Notes under the pieces: model-generated
Database searches by the model: none
What the model was told of the DNA's origin: nothing
Seen by the model: only the letters and a program-made list of their open reading frames with translations
In this document: positions 29,372 through 39,119 of the stretch, in pieces
Layout: each line of letters starts with the position of its first letter
Numbering within the stretch: the stretch's first letter is position 1
Source: Chitinophagaceae bacterium
GTDB taxonomy: Bacteria > Bacteroidota > Bacteroidia > Chitinophagales > Chitinophagaceae
NCBI GenBank assembly: GCA_014879565.1
Contig: JACSRW010000025.1
Location: forward strand, 1 to 64,000
Length of the DNA: 64,000 nucleotides
Reading direction: 5' to 3'
Program-made: the position numbers and the translations under genes

Positions 29372-31852
29372 ATGAACAATCCCCTGCTGAAAAAAACGCT
29401 CCCCCACGTTCTGGCCATCCTGCTCTTTATCGTGGCTTCTGCCCTTTTCTGCAAACCGGCCCTGGAAGGGAATGTCATGAACCAGCACGACAATATCGGC
29501 TGGAAGGGAATGGCACAGAATGCCTTTGAATACCGGGAAAAAAATGGTCATTTTCCGCTCTGGAACCCGAACCTGTTCAGCGGTATGCCCAATTACCAGG
29601 TGGCTATGGAAGGAAAATCCATTCTGCCTGATACCGTAAAAATTCTTTCCCTCGGGCTTCCCAAACCCATGAACTTTTTCTTCCTGGCGGCCCTCTGTTT
29701 TTATATTATGGCATTGGTACTGGGGGTTCACCCGGTTGCCGGTATGCTCGGAGCGCTGGCCTATTCTTTTTCCACTTATAACCCCGTTATTGTGGCGGCG
29801 GGTCACGATACCCAGATGCTGGCCACCGCTTTTATGCCGCTGCTGATGGCCGGTTTGCTGGCCATTTATCAGAAACAATACTGGCTGGGACTGGCCTTAA
29901 CCACTTTTGGCGCCTACCAGCAGGTAAGTGTCAATCACCTTCAGGTGAGTTACTATTTTTTCCTGGTGGCCTTACTGATAACCCTCGGGTACCTTGTAAA
30001 ATGGATCCGGGAAAAAGACTGGAAACATATCGGGGTGGCCGCTTCGCTCACCCTGCTGGCAGCCGTTATCGGGGTAGCCGGTAATGCGCTCGTTTTAAAA
30101 ACCACATCAGAATACAGTCAGTTCACCATGCGGGGCGGGAAAGATATCCAGATTGAAGGGGATACAGTGAAAGTGGCTAAGACAAAAGGGCTGGATACCA
30201 GTTATGCTTTTGAATACAGCCTTGGCAAAGCAGAGGCCCTCACCCTGATCATGCCGGAAGCTTTTGGTGGCTCCAGCACCCGGATAGTGGATGAAAACTC
30301 GAATGCCGTGAAAAAAATGGCGGATAAAGGTTACCCCGCAGACCAGGTACTGGCCAGCCTCCAGGGAAACCGCATACCCGTGTATTGGGGACAGCTTTAC
30401 ACCTCCGGGCCTGCCTACCTTGGCGTAATAATTTGTTTGCTCGGACTGATCGGGTTTGTACTGGTTCAGTCACCTCTCCGCTGGGGATTACTCGCTGCCA
30501 CCCTGCTGGGTATATTCATGGCCTGGGGTAAATATTTTGCCGGCTTCAATGTCTTCCTTTTTGAATATCTGCCCCTGTATAACAAATTCCGTTCACCCGC
30601 TTTCGCACAGGTCATTCCCCAGTTTGCCGCAGGCATAATGGCGTTGATTACCCTGCACCAGTTGTTCTTTGCAGCGGGCAGCCGGGAAAAGCTGAATGCC
30701 TCACTGAAAAAAATTCTGTATATCAGCGGTGGCTTGTTCGCCTTGCTGGGCATTATGTACCTGTTCCTGGATTATACCTCCCCGTATGACGGACAGATAC
30801 TCGCGGCCTATTCCGATAAAGGCGGTTCAGAAGAAATGGGGCGGCTGATCGTTTCAGGTCTGAAAGAAGACCGCAAAGAAATATTCGGCGGCCAGTTATT
30901 GAGAGCACTGGCCCTGACTCTTGTTTTCCTGGGCATTGTCTGGCTTTACGCAAAAGCAAAAATAAATGCGGTAACCGGAACGGTGGTCCTGCTGCTGGTC
31001 AGCAGTTTTGAAATTGCGGCTGTCAGCAAAAAGTATTTCAGCGACGACATCTTTGTTTCCCCCGACGAGTATGAAAATTCCAATTTCGCGGCAAGCCCGA
31101 TTGACAGGGAAATCCTCAATGACAAGGAACCTAATTTCCGGGTGTTTAATATGGCAGGAACCTCATCCGGTTCCCCTTTCAGTGAGTCGCGTACATCGTA
31201 TTATCATAAATCCGTAGGCGGCTATCATCCGGCCAAACTGCGTATTTACCAGGATATCATTGAAAAATACCTGTCCGGCCAGCCCAATCCGGGAGTGATA
31301 AACATGCTGAATACAAAATATATCATCCTGGAAGATCCCCGCACCGGGCAACCGGGTCTTTTACCGAATCCGGATGCCTTTGGACCCTGCTGGCTGGTAA
31401 AAAATGTAAAACTGGTCAACAGCCGGGTGGAAGCTATACGGGCTATCGGTCAGACCGGTCTTCGGGATACTGCCATTGTGGTGAAAGACGCGGCCCCCGG
31501 TATAGTACAGCCGCAATGGGATTCCTTATCTTCCATCCGTTTGACGAAGTTTGACAATGATTTTATCGAATACGAAGCGGACTGCAAAGGGCCCCAGTTT
31601 GCCGTATTCAGTGAAGTGTATTATCCCAAAGGCTGGAATGTGTATGTAAACGGGAAAAAAGCTGAATACGTGAATGCCAACTATATTTTGCGCGGTTTAT
31701 CCCTGCCGGCGGGTAAACACCAGGTAAAATTTGTTTTTGAACCGGAATCGGTAAAAGAAGGCCGTTCCATCATGTATATTGCCTCCTTCCTGATCATCGC
31801 CATCCTGCTCGGTGGATTGTTTATGGCCTGGAAAAACCGATCCAAAGCCTGA
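29372..31852 (+). CDS. YfhO-family large membrane protein
   Basis: Many TMs then soluble C-terminal domain; ATG 29372 preferred over the TTG at 29348. Confidence 0.85.
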   Translation: MNNPLLKKTLPHVLAILLFIVASALFCKPALEGNVMNQHDNIGWKGMAQNAFEYREKNGHFPLWNPNLFSGMPNYQVAMEGKSILPDTVKILSLGLPKPMNFFFLAALCFYIMALVLGVHPVAGMLGALAYSFSTYNPVIVAAGHDTQMLATAFMPLLMAGLLAIYQKQYWLGLALTTFGAYQQVSVNHLQVSYYFFLVALLITLGYLVKWIREKDWKHIGVAASLTLLAAVIGVAGNALVLKTTSEYSQFTMRGGKDIQIEGDTVKVAKTKGLDTSYAFEYSLGKAEALTLIMPEAFGGSSTRIVDENSNAVKKMADKGYPADQVLASLQGNRIPVYWGQLYTSGPAYLGVIICLLGLIGFVLVQSPLRWGLLAATLLGIFMAWGKYFAGFNVFLFEYLPLYNKFRSPAFAQVIPQFAAGIMALITLHQLFFAAGSREKLNASLKKILYISGGLFALLGIMYLFLDYTSPYDGQILAAYSDKGGSEEMGRLIVSGLKEDRKEIFGGQLLRALALTLVFLGIVWLYAKAKINAVTGTVVLLLVSSFEIAAVSKKYFSDDIFVSPDEYENSNFAASPIDREILNDKEPNFRVFNMAGTSSGSPFSESRTSYYHKSVGGYHPAKLRIYQDIIEKYLSGQPNPGVINMLNTKYIILEDPRTGQPGLLPNPDAFGPCWLVKNVKLVNSRVEAIRAIGQTGLRDTAIVVKDAAPGIVQPQWDSLSSIRLTKFDNDFIEYEADCKGPQFAVFSEVYYPKGWNVYVNGKKAEYVNANYILRGLSLPAGKHQVKFVFEPESVKEGRSIMYIASFLIIAILLGGLFMAWKNRSKA

Positions 31853-32967
31853 TGACTATGAAAAAGGTACTGGTGGTGGCTCCTTACCCCTATCTGCCTT
31901 TTTTTTCCGGCGGACAGAAATTTATTGCCCAGTTTCTGGCACATCTGGGCCGGGAAACAGAGCTGACAGTTATCGGTTCTGCTTCCAATACAACCGGCGG
32001 GGTTAAAAATTACCGGCACCTGCCCTGGCTGCAGGCTTCCTTTTTCCGGTATGCAGATTTCAGGCTGGCGGGAAAAATTGCCGGCGCAGTACGCAGTAAT
32101 CATGTCCAAAGCGTTATCTGGGAACACCCTTATATGGGCTGGCTGGCCTGGCTGGTCCGTCAGAAAACAGGTGTTCCCTTTCTGGTGCATACCCACAATA
32201 TCGAATACCAGCGATTCAGGTCTATGGGCAAATGGTGGTGGCCCCTCCTGAAAATATATGAACGCTGGGTCTTCAGAAAAGCGGATGGTATATTTTTTAT
32301 AACCCCGGACGACCGGGCTTTCGCCATCCATAAATGGAAAATACCGGAAGAAAAATGTATGGATCTGCCCTTTGCCGTTCCTTATTCCAGGATGCCGGAA
32401 GACCGGTTACTGTGCCGGCAAAAAATCAGGGAGATTCATGGTATTGCGGACGATGAAAAAATTCTTCTTTTCAACGGATTGCTCCGTTATCCGCCCAATC
32501 TGGAAGCACTGAAAGTATTACTTGACCAGGTTCTTCCTTTGCTGGAAAAAGCAGAAGGCTACCGGTTTAAACTGCTGGTATGCGGTAAAGATCTTCCCCC
32601 CGAAATGAATGGGTTAAACGCGTACAGGAACCGGCAGGTGATTTATGCAGGCTTTGTGGAAGACATTGATCTTTATTTCAAGGCGGCTGATCTTTTCCTC
32701 AATCCTGTACAGTCAGGAGGAGGGATAAAAACAAAAATGGTGGAAGCCATCGCCCAGGGAACTACGGTAATAGCAACAGAAACAGGCGCCCAGGGTATTT
32801 TACGGGAGGCCTGCGGAGCAAAACTGATCCTCGTTCCTGACAATAACTGGCCTGGTTTTGCCAATGCCATTCTTTCAGTAACGGAAACAAACAGTCCCAC
32901 GCCTGCAGATTATTATGCCTATTATGCCTGGGAAAATGTGGCCCGGAAAGTTGCCGCAAAACTCTGA
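31852..32967 (+). CDS. Glycosyltransferase (GT4-like)
   Basis: VLVVAPYPYLPFFSGGQKFIAQFLAHLG, VHTHNIEYQRFRSM, NPVQSGGGIKTKMVEAIAQGTTVIATETGAQGI; TGATG overlap with upstream stop; alternative start MKK at 31858. Confidence 0.9.
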   Translation: MTMKKVLVVAPYPYLPFFSGGQKFIAQFLAHLGRETELTVIGSASNTTGGVKNYRHLPWLQASFFRYADFRLAGKIAGAVRSNHVQSVIWEHPYMGWLAWLVRQKTGVPFLVHTHNIEYQRFRSMGKWWWPLLKIYERWVFRKADGIFFITPDDRAFAIHKWKIPEEKCMDLPFAVPYSRMPEDRLLCRQKIREIHGIADDEKILLFNGLLRYPPNLEALKVLLDQVLPLLEKAEGYRFKLLVCGKDLPPEMNGLNAYRNRQVIYAGFVEDIDLYFKAADLFLNPVQSGGGIKTKMVEAIAQGTTVIATETGAQGILREACGAKLILVPDNNWPGFANAILSVTETNSPTPADYYAYYAWENVARKVAAKL

Positions 32968-32971
32968 CCGG

Positions 32972-33853
32972 TCAGGGTTTCATGGCAAACCCTTCCTTTA
33001 ATCCCTCTATTAGTTTTTTTCTGCGAACAGGGTCAAAGCGCAGCCAGAATACGACCCTTGAAACCAGGGTATACGCCAGTGCAAACCAACGCCGGAAGCC
33101 CCGGAAGTTTTTGCGGATAAAATAGATTTTATTCCGGTTGGAATAGTAGACATAAAAAGGAGAATTGGTGCCCGCAGAGGATGAAACTTTATGCAGCACT
33201 ACCAGGGAGGGGTCGTACCAGATCCGGAATCCCGCACGGGTGGCGCGCAGTACAAAATCAGTATCATCATAATAAGCGAAATAACGCTCATCCATCATAC
33301 CAATTTTTTCAATAACCTCTTTTTTCACCAGCATAAAACAGGTAGGCGCATAGGTAATGTAACGCGGTACATGATAGACGGGGCGGTCTGGCTTGTTATA
33401 TCCGTAATGAACGCCCAGCGCCCGCCATTCATCCATATACCCGCCGGCCATCCAGAGTTTGTTCTCGCCGTAATAAAAGATGCGGTTGACGATCAGTGAT
33501 TCTCCTTTTACCTCTGCCGTTTCCAGTAAGCGGGTGAACATATCTTCCTGGCTGAATTCGATATCGTTATTCAGCAGCAGGATATGAGTACACTCATCTT
33601 CCAGTGCGGCCCGGATACCCGTATTGTTGCCCGCTGCCACCCCGGTATTTCCCCCTGTTTTGATATGGCGGCACAGGGTTACCGGAAAATCTTCCTGGCA
33701 CCGGCTGATCAGCGCATCCGTTGTTATATTCTCTGAGTTATCCACCAGGTAGAGAATATACTCCCGGTGGGTCTGCTGCGAAATACTCCGGAAAAAACCC
33801 GGAAGCACCTCATCCGATTTAAACAATACCGTTACCAGTCCGATACGGGCCAT
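32972..33853 (-). CDS. Glycosyltransferase family 2
   Basis: VTVLFKSDEVLPGFFRSI, GGNTGVAAGNNTGIRAALEDECTHILLLNNDIEF. Confidence 0.92.
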   Translation of the reverse strand: MARIGLVTVLFKSDEVLPGFFRSISQQTHREYILYLVDNSENITTDALISRCQEDFPVTLCRHIKTGGNTGVAAGNNTGIRAALEDECTHILLLNNDIEFSQEDMFTRLLETAEVKGESLIVNRIFYYGENKLWMAGGYMDEWRALGVHYGYNKPDRPVYHVPRYITYAPTCFMLVKKEVIEKIGMMDERYFAYYDDTDFVLRATRAGFRIWYDPSLVVLHKVSSSAGTNSPFYVYYSNRNKIYFIRKNFRGFRRWFALAYTLVSRVVFWLRFDPVRRKKLIEGLKEGFAMKP

Positions 33854-33861
33854 AGCTTTCT

Positions 33862-35001
33862 TTATTTCATCAGTCCTTTTGCTTTCATTTCCGCAAGTGA
33901 CTCTTCATACCGGCTGGCCCTGATTTCCTGTTGCAGCACCCAGTCGGTAAACTTTTTCAGTCCCTCAGCGAAAGAAACTTCCGGCCGGAAACCCAGCAAG
34001 CGCTCGGCTTTTTGCATATCCGCGTAATTATGGCGGATATCGCCCAGCCGGTAATTGCCTGTCACTTCAACCGGCACCTGAATACCGTATAAATCAATCA
34101 GTCCGCGAGCTACATCCAGAACGGTGCTGGGCACCCCTGTTCCCACATTAAAGACCTGGCCATTGGCGGTTTCCTTTTCCATACCCAGCCAGGTGGCTTT
34201 AACGATATCATCAATAAACACAAAATCCCGGCTTTCCAGACCGTCTTCGAATATATTAATGCCTTTCCCGTTCCGGATCAGGGTGGAAAAAATTGACAGA
34301 ATGCCGGTATAGGGATTACTCAGCGACTGACCGGGGCCATAAACATTCTGATAGCGGAAGGCAACCGGCTCAATACCCAGCGCCGGACAAACGGTCATGA
34401 CCAGTTGTTCCTGGTTTTGTTTGGTAATACCGTAAACGGAAGAAGGATGTATTTTGGATTCTTCATCTGTAGCCATCACTTGCAGGGGGCCGCTGCCTGG
34501 ATATTTCACGTCAAAATCCCCTCTGTCCATATCCGCAGCTGAGCGGTGACCCGGATATACAGTACCTAACTCTGCGGAATGATAGCGACCTTCCCCGTAT
34601 ATGGCCCGGGAAGAAGCCACCAGTACCTTTTTAACCCTGGTTTTTTGATTAGCCAGTATATCCAGCATCAGGGCGGTCCCCCCGGTATTCACCCGGGTAT
34701 AATGTTCAATCTGGTACATGGACTGACCCGTGCCGGTTTCCGCCGCGAAGTGAATGATTACTTCATTTTCCCCGATGGCTTTTTCCCAGTCTTGCCGGGA
34801 CGTTACGGTTCCCCTGATAAAGTTTACCTTATCCCGTACAGAAAGATAAAGGGGAGATGTTTTTTCCGGATCTTCCCCGTGTATTTGCGGGGAAAGATTA
34901 TCCAGTACGGTAACCCTGTATCCCTTTTTTATCAAAAAGAGGGCCAGGGAAGAGCCGATAAATCCGGCGCCGCCGGTGATCAATATGTCAGAATAATTCA
35001 T
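33862..35001 (-). CDS. NAD-dependent epimerase/dehydratase (nucleotide-sugar SDR)
   Basis: GGAGFIGSSLALFLIKKGYRVTVLDNL, SSVYGITKQNQEQL (YxxxK), RYQNVYGPGQSLSNPYTGI. Confidence 0.93.
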   Translation of the reverse strand: MNYSDILITGGAGFIGSSLALFLIKKGYRVTVLDNLSPQIHGEDPEKTSPLYLSVRDKVNFIRGTVTSRQDWEKAIGENEVIIHFAAETGTGQSMYQIEHYTRVNTGGTALMLDILANQKTRVKKVLVASSRAIYGEGRYHSAELGTVYPGHRSAADMDRGDFDVKYPGSGPLQVMATDEESKIHPSSVYGITKQNQEQLVMTVCPALGIEPVAFRYQNVYGPGQSLSNPYTGILSIFSTLIRNGKGINIFEDGLESRDFVFIDDIVKATWLGMEKETANGQVFNVGTGVPSTVLDVARGLIDLYGIQVPVEVTGNYRLGDIRHNYADMQKAERLLGFRPEVSFAEGLKKFTDWVLQQEIRASRYEESLAEMKAKGLMK

Positions 35002-35007
35002 TGTTTG

Positions 35008-35634
35008 TTATTCAGTGTAAGAACCATCAGGATTGGTCCGTCTCCAGGACCCCTTATCCGGGTCATATCGTTTCAGAATAATAGCCGGTGATCCGGCCGC
35101 CACACAGTAATCAGGTATATCCCGGGTGACCACGCTGTTTGCCCCGACCACACTGTTCTTTCCCACCGAAGCGCCCACCACACAGACATTTTCACCCAGC
35201 CAGGCCCCATCATGTATATGCACCGGATTTTTTTGCTGTACCGGCTGGTCTATCACGGGACTGTTTATATCCATATATCCGTGCAGGTTATCACTCAGGT
35301 ATACCTTATCAGCGATCAGTACTTTTTTCCCGATCGTAATTTCGGCGGTGGCATAGATATGGCAGAAACGGCCGATATAGGTGCCGTCACCAATGCTGAG
35401 TGAGCACTGCCGGTTCCCGGTGAGGGGTAAACAGGCCAGCCAGCCAAAGCTGTTGATATAGACCTTGTCCCCGATCCGGATACTACCCGCTCCTTCCAGG
35501 CGGGTTCGCCGCAACCTTGACCGGCGCCCGAGATGGCGCAGCCGGGCTTTCAGCAGGGGATAGGTGACTAAATAATAAAAGGCCAGGCTGACTTTCTTCA
35601 TCATTGTATTAAGCAGGCAGGCAAGGTAATACAT
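35008..35634 (-). CDS. Left-handed beta-helix acyltransferase
   Basis: Hexapeptide repeats; DGAWLGENVCVVGASVGKNSVVGANSVVTRDIPDYCVAAGSPA. Confidence 0.9.
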   Translation of the reverse strand: MYYLACLLNTMMKKVSLAFYYLVTYPLLKARLRHLGRRSRLRRTRLEGAGSIRIGDKVYINSFGWLACLPLTGNRQCSLSIGDGTYIGRFCHIYATAEITIGKKVLIADKVYLSDNLHGYMDINSPVIDQPVQQKNPVHIHDGAWLGENVCVVGASVGKNSVVGANSVVTRDIPDYCVAAGSPAIILKRYDPDKGSWRRTNPDGSYTE

Positions 35635-35682
35635 TTTGAGAAATCAGACCGTGCAGGCGGTTTCCGCAGGCCTAAAATTGGT

Positions 35683-35690
35683 TACATTTG
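35683..35690 (+). promoter_or_regulatory. Candidate -7 box TACATTTG
   Basis: TAnnTTTG match 25 nt before ATG 35716. Confidence 0.4.
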
Positions 35691-35715
35691 ACATGCCGGA
35701 TCCGGCGGATGTATT

Positions 35716-36600
35716 ATGCATATTATTGACCGATTATCCATTGCTCTCTTCAAGGAAAAAGCCCGCAGGAAGATTTTTGAAAAGGGACTCAGGCGGGTTC
35801 ATTTTCCCGAGCTAAAACCGGAACTGGAACCGGCTGCCGCTCATTTCAAGCATTTTGGCCTTATCGGGGATATTATTTATGCCATCCCGGCCATGAAGGC
35901 GCTGGCGGAAGGGCGGAAAATCCATCTGCACCTGGAGATCAACCGGAAATCACTTTACCGGAAAAGTATGCGGCATCATAATGAAGGTAAGATCCTTACG
36001 GAAAAAAGTGTGGCGATGCTGTCTCCTCTCCTGCTCAGTCAGCCGGAATTTGAAGTGGTGGATGTGCTTGAAGGCCAAAGGGTGGATTTTGATCTGGATG
36101 CATTTCGTGCATTCCCTTTTGATTACAATACCAGTCATATCTGCCGCTGGTACTTCCATCTCTATGGCATCCATGCTGACCTGGGAAAGCCCTGGCTTCA
36201 GGTACCGCGTGCAGAGGGCTTGCAGGATGAGATTCTACTGGCCCGGAGTTTTCGTTACCGGGCACCGGGTATCCGGTATGATTTTCTGAAAGAATATACT
36301 TCTATAGGCTTTGTGGGATTGCCTGCAGAATATGAAGACATGAAAAAAGCGGTTCCACATCTCCGTTACCACCCGGTCAGCAATTTCCTGGAAATGGCGC
36401 AGCTGATTGCGGGGTGCCGTTTTTTTATAGGCAACCAGTCCTCCCCTTTTGCTATTGCAGAGGCCCTGAAAGTTCCACGCATCCTGGAAGTATGTTTTGA
36501 GTGTCCCAATGTTATACCCGAAGGTCCGGAGGGAAGAGATTTTTTATACCAGCCTCAGTTTGAGAAAATAGTGAGCGATTTATTTTCCCGCAAAGTTTAA
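35716..36600 (+). CDS. Glycosyltransferase family 9-like / heptosyltransferase-like protein
   Basis: HFGLIGDIIYAIPAMKALAEG and GCRFFIGNQSSPFAIAEALKVPRILE resemble GT9 motifs. Confidence 0.6.
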   Translation: MHIIDRLSIALFKEKARRKIFEKGLRRVHFPELKPELEPAAAHFKHFGLIGDIIYAIPAMKALAEGRKIHLHLEINRKSLYRKSMRHHNEGKILTEKSVAMLSPLLLSQPEFEVVDVLEGQRVDFDLDAFRAFPFDYNTSHICRWYFHLYGIHADLGKPWLQVPRAEGLQDEILLARSFRYRAPGIRYDFLKEYTSIGFVGLPAEYEDMKKAVPHLRYHPVSNFLEMAQLIAGCRFFIGNQSSPFAIAEALKVPRILEVCFECPNVIPEGPEGRDFLYQPQFEKIVSDLFSRKV

Positions 36601-37502
36601 AGGAAAGTGCGTTCCCATTCCAGATACTTTTCCGCCAGGCTATCATCCTGTTCATGGAAAAGACAAATATCATAATAGCCAATCAGGTTTTTGGGCGAGG
36701 ACGCATACTCATGCAAATATTTTACCTCAGCAGTGTTTTTCAATGAGGTAGCCAGGATCAGTGTTCCTTTATGGTCAAAAAATACAATTCTGTTATAACC
36801 TGCATCTTTGAATGCCATAAGGGTTGAAAGGCCTTCTTCTCGGATTGAGATCATGTTTTGCCGGTTGTACTCCAAAAAAACAACCGGTTTATGCTTATGA
36901 ATAATATCCCAGGCGCCCCTTAAAACAATAGTATCAAATCCTTCCACGTCAACCTTAAGCAGTTTCAGATTCCTGTTGTTAAAGTTACCATCAGCAATTA
37001 CAGCATCCAGTGTTTTGAAACTGATCTGCTGTTCTCCTTTTTCCCCCGGAATGATGGTGGCATTCCATCCGCTTTTCTCAAAGCTCACCTTCATCTCTTC
37101 CGTTTTCTCACCCAGGAAGGTATTAACCAGCTCTATATCGCTGAACAGCTTGCGGTTCCTTTTCAGATAAGAATAGGTTACTTCATCTCCCTCCACCCCT
37201 ATTACAGGTATATCCACCTGTGTTTTCACGACGGCAATTGTATCGCCTACATTAGCTCCGACATCAATTAACGTCATATCCGGATAAAAGGAATGGACAG
37301 TTTTTGCCAAACGTCCGAATTGCGCATTCAGATCCGGATAAAGCCGGTAATTGACTGCCTGCACATTATAACCGGGCATAACAATAGAATAATTTCCCAC
37401 TTTTACCTCCACATCTTTTTTTGTCTGAGGAATAAAGGGAACACCGGTTTTAATTATATCGTACCCCAATCGCTGAAGAAAATTCCGGATAATTTTTTTC
37501 AT
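36597..37502 (-). CDS. FkbM family methyltransferase
   Basis: MTLIDVGANVGDTIAVVK, LLKVDVEGFDTIVLRGAWD, VFLEYNRQ. Confidence 0.9.
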   Translation of the reverse strand: MKKIIRNFLQRLGYDIIKTGVPFIPQTKKDVEVKVGNYSIVMPGYNVQAVNYRLYPDLNAQFGRLAKTVHSFYPDMTLIDVGANVGDTIAVVKTQVDIPVIGVEGDEVTYSYLKRNRKLFSDIELVNTFLGEKTEEMKVSFEKSGWNATIIPGEKGEQQISFKTLDAVIADGNFNNRNLKLLKVDVEGFDTIVLRGAWDIIHKHKPVVFLEYNRQNMISIREEGLSTLMAFKDAGYNRIVFFDHKGTLILATSLKNTAEVKYLHEYASSPKNLIGYYDICLFHEQDDSLAEKYLEWERTFL

Positions 37503-37547
37503 AATTTTTCAATCTGTGTGTCTGCAAATCGGAAGCTCTATGTTCAT

Positions 37548-37555
37548 TATCTTTG
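37548..37555 (+). promoter_or_regulatory. Candidate -7 box TATCTTTG
   Basis: TAnnTTTG match 20 nt before ATG 37576. Confidence 0.4.
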
Positions 37556-37575
37556 GCTCCAATTAAAAAAAATAC

Positions 37576-38316
37576 ATGGGCTTCTCAGTGACCGGTAAAC
37601 TTAAAAAACTTTTAACCCGTCTGTTTTTCCCGCATATCAGGAGAAGTTACTCCCAGAGTGGCGAAGATATAATTATTAGTGACTTATTTAACAGGTTGCA
37701 GATTAAAGAGCCCCGTTACCTGGATATTGGGGCGAATGACCCGGTCGCGCTTAGTAATACCTACCGAATATACCTGAGAGGCGGCAGCGGGGTCTGCGTG
37801 GAGCCCAACCCCGTTTTATGTAAAAAAATCCGTACTAAAAGAAACCGGGATATCTGCCTGAACGCGGGTGTTGCTTTCAGCAATGAAAAAGAAGCGGACT
37901 TTTATATATTTCCGGAGGAGTTCAACGGCCTGAATACTTTTTCCCGGGAAGAAGCGGAATTCTGGTCAAAGGAAGGGAATGCAGAAATCGGCCGCCACGA
38001 GGTTGAAAAGGTGGTTAAAATGCCTTTGCTGGATATCAATCAGCTGATGGAAGATCATTTCAATCCCCATCCTAACCTGGTCTCTATTGATGTAGAGGGA
38101 TTTGATTTTGACATTCTGAAGAGAATAGATTTCGGCCGTTTTAAACCTGAAGTTTTTTGTATTGAAACACTTGGCTTCATTGACAACAACAGGGAAATAA
38201 AAAAAACAGCTATTATACAGTTCTTCCTGGATAATGGATATTTTGTCTATGCAGACACATACATCAACACCATTTTTTGCCGGAAAGATGCCTACCCTAT
38301 ACTCGTCAGTGGCTAA
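37576..38316 (+). CDS. FkbM family methyltransferase
   Basis: SYSQSGEDIIISDLF, YLDIGANDPVALSNTYRIY, LVSIDVEGFDFDILKRID. Confidence 0.9.
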   Translation: MGFSVTGKLKKLLTRLFFPHIRRSYSQSGEDIIISDLFNRLQIKEPRYLDIGANDPVALSNTYRIYLRGGSGVCVEPNPVLCKKIRTKRNRDICLNAGVAFSNEKEADFYIFPEEFNGLNTFSREEAEFWSKEGNAEIGRHEVEKVVKMPLLDINQLMEDHFNPHPNLVSIDVEGFDFDILKRIDFGRFKPEVFCIETLGFIDNNREIKKTAIIQFFLDNGYFVYADTYINTIFCRKDAYPILVSG

Positions 38317-38319
38317 GCC

Positions 38320-39063
38320 TTAAATATTTTTTATTTCATCAAGAAACCTCTTCATCCCCTTTCTTTTTGCTTCATCCAGTTTATAACTCAGGTGCAGGTT
38401 ATAATATTTCCTGAGATCAAAAAGGGGATAGGAAATTTCCGCAGCAATTTCATCTATATGATCCAGCCCCAAGGCATTTGCCTTGTTGAATATGTCTATG
38501 AATGAAGCAGGCAAGGGACGGGTACTGACCCATGCGGCAAAAACAAAGGGCAGTCCGGTGATTTTTTTCCATTCAGATCCCAGGTCGAAAATAAAAGTGG
38601 ATATTTTTCTTTGCTCCAGGGCCCGGTCGCCAATAACCAGCCCGGCCGTAGTACCCCGGATTTCTTTCCGGAAATCCTCCCCTCCGGCCGGTATAATCTC
38701 CGGATTGATTCCCCAGTATTCTTTCATCAGGAAACGTAGCAGCATAACGGACGTACGGCTCTGGTAATCCAGGTACACACGGGTAATTTCGTCCATTGGC
38801 ACTTCGCTGAACAGGGCGACTGAAGCAATTTCGCCCTCTGTCCCGATACAATAATCCCCCACAATATGGTATTCCGGGAGGGAGGGGATCACCGCCACCG
38901 GAATCAGGCCCAGGTCCAGTTTACCCTCCTGCAACTGCCGGGCCACATTGGCCGGATAATCCCCGGTCAGCTCAATCAGTCCGGCCGCCGGGGGACGCTC
39001 CAAACCATATAACATGGGCCGTGTATTCAGGTAGTTTACAATGCCAACACGAATCTTCTCCAA
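38320..39063 (-). CDS. mqnA: Chorismate dehydratase (futalosine pathway)
   Basis: IRVGIVNYLNTRPMLYGLE, VIGDRALEQR. TTG at 39063 proposed as start; the ORF track extends to ATG 39114. Confidence 0.88.
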   Translation of the reverse strand: MEKIRVGIVNYLNTRPMLYGLERPPAAGLIELTGDYPANVARQLQEGKLDLGLIPVAVIPSLPEYHIVGDYCIGTEGEIASVALFSEVPMDEITRVYLDYQSRTSVMLLRFLMKEYWGINPEIIPAGGEDFRKEIRGTTAGLVIGDRALEQRKISTFIFDLGSEWKKITGLPFVFAAWVSTRPLPASFIDIFNKANALGLDHIDEIAAEISYPLFDLRKYYNLHLSYKLDEAKRKGMKRFLDEIKNI

Positions 39064-39069
39064 TTGGGT

Positions 39070-39077
39070 TATTTTTG
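39070..39077 (+). promoter_or_regulatory. Candidate -7 box TATTTTTG for purB
   Basis: TAnnTTTG match 42 nt before ATG 39120. Confidence 0.45.
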
Positions 39078-39082
39078 CCGGG

Positions 39083-39090
39083 CAAAGGTA
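39083..39090 (-). promoter_or_regulatory. Candidate -7 box TACCTTTG for mqnA
   Basis: Plus-strand CAAAGGTA, face-to-face with the purB box. Confidence 0.45.
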
Positions 39091-39119
39091 ATGTTTCAAC
39101 CCCTTCTGACACAAATCAC

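Noticed and set aside
39021-39119. N-terminal extension of purB (MYSGSLQCQHESS...)
   Set aside because: Overlaps the mqnA 5' region and lies upstream of the candidate purB promoter; MELTALTAISAIDGRY is the expected start.
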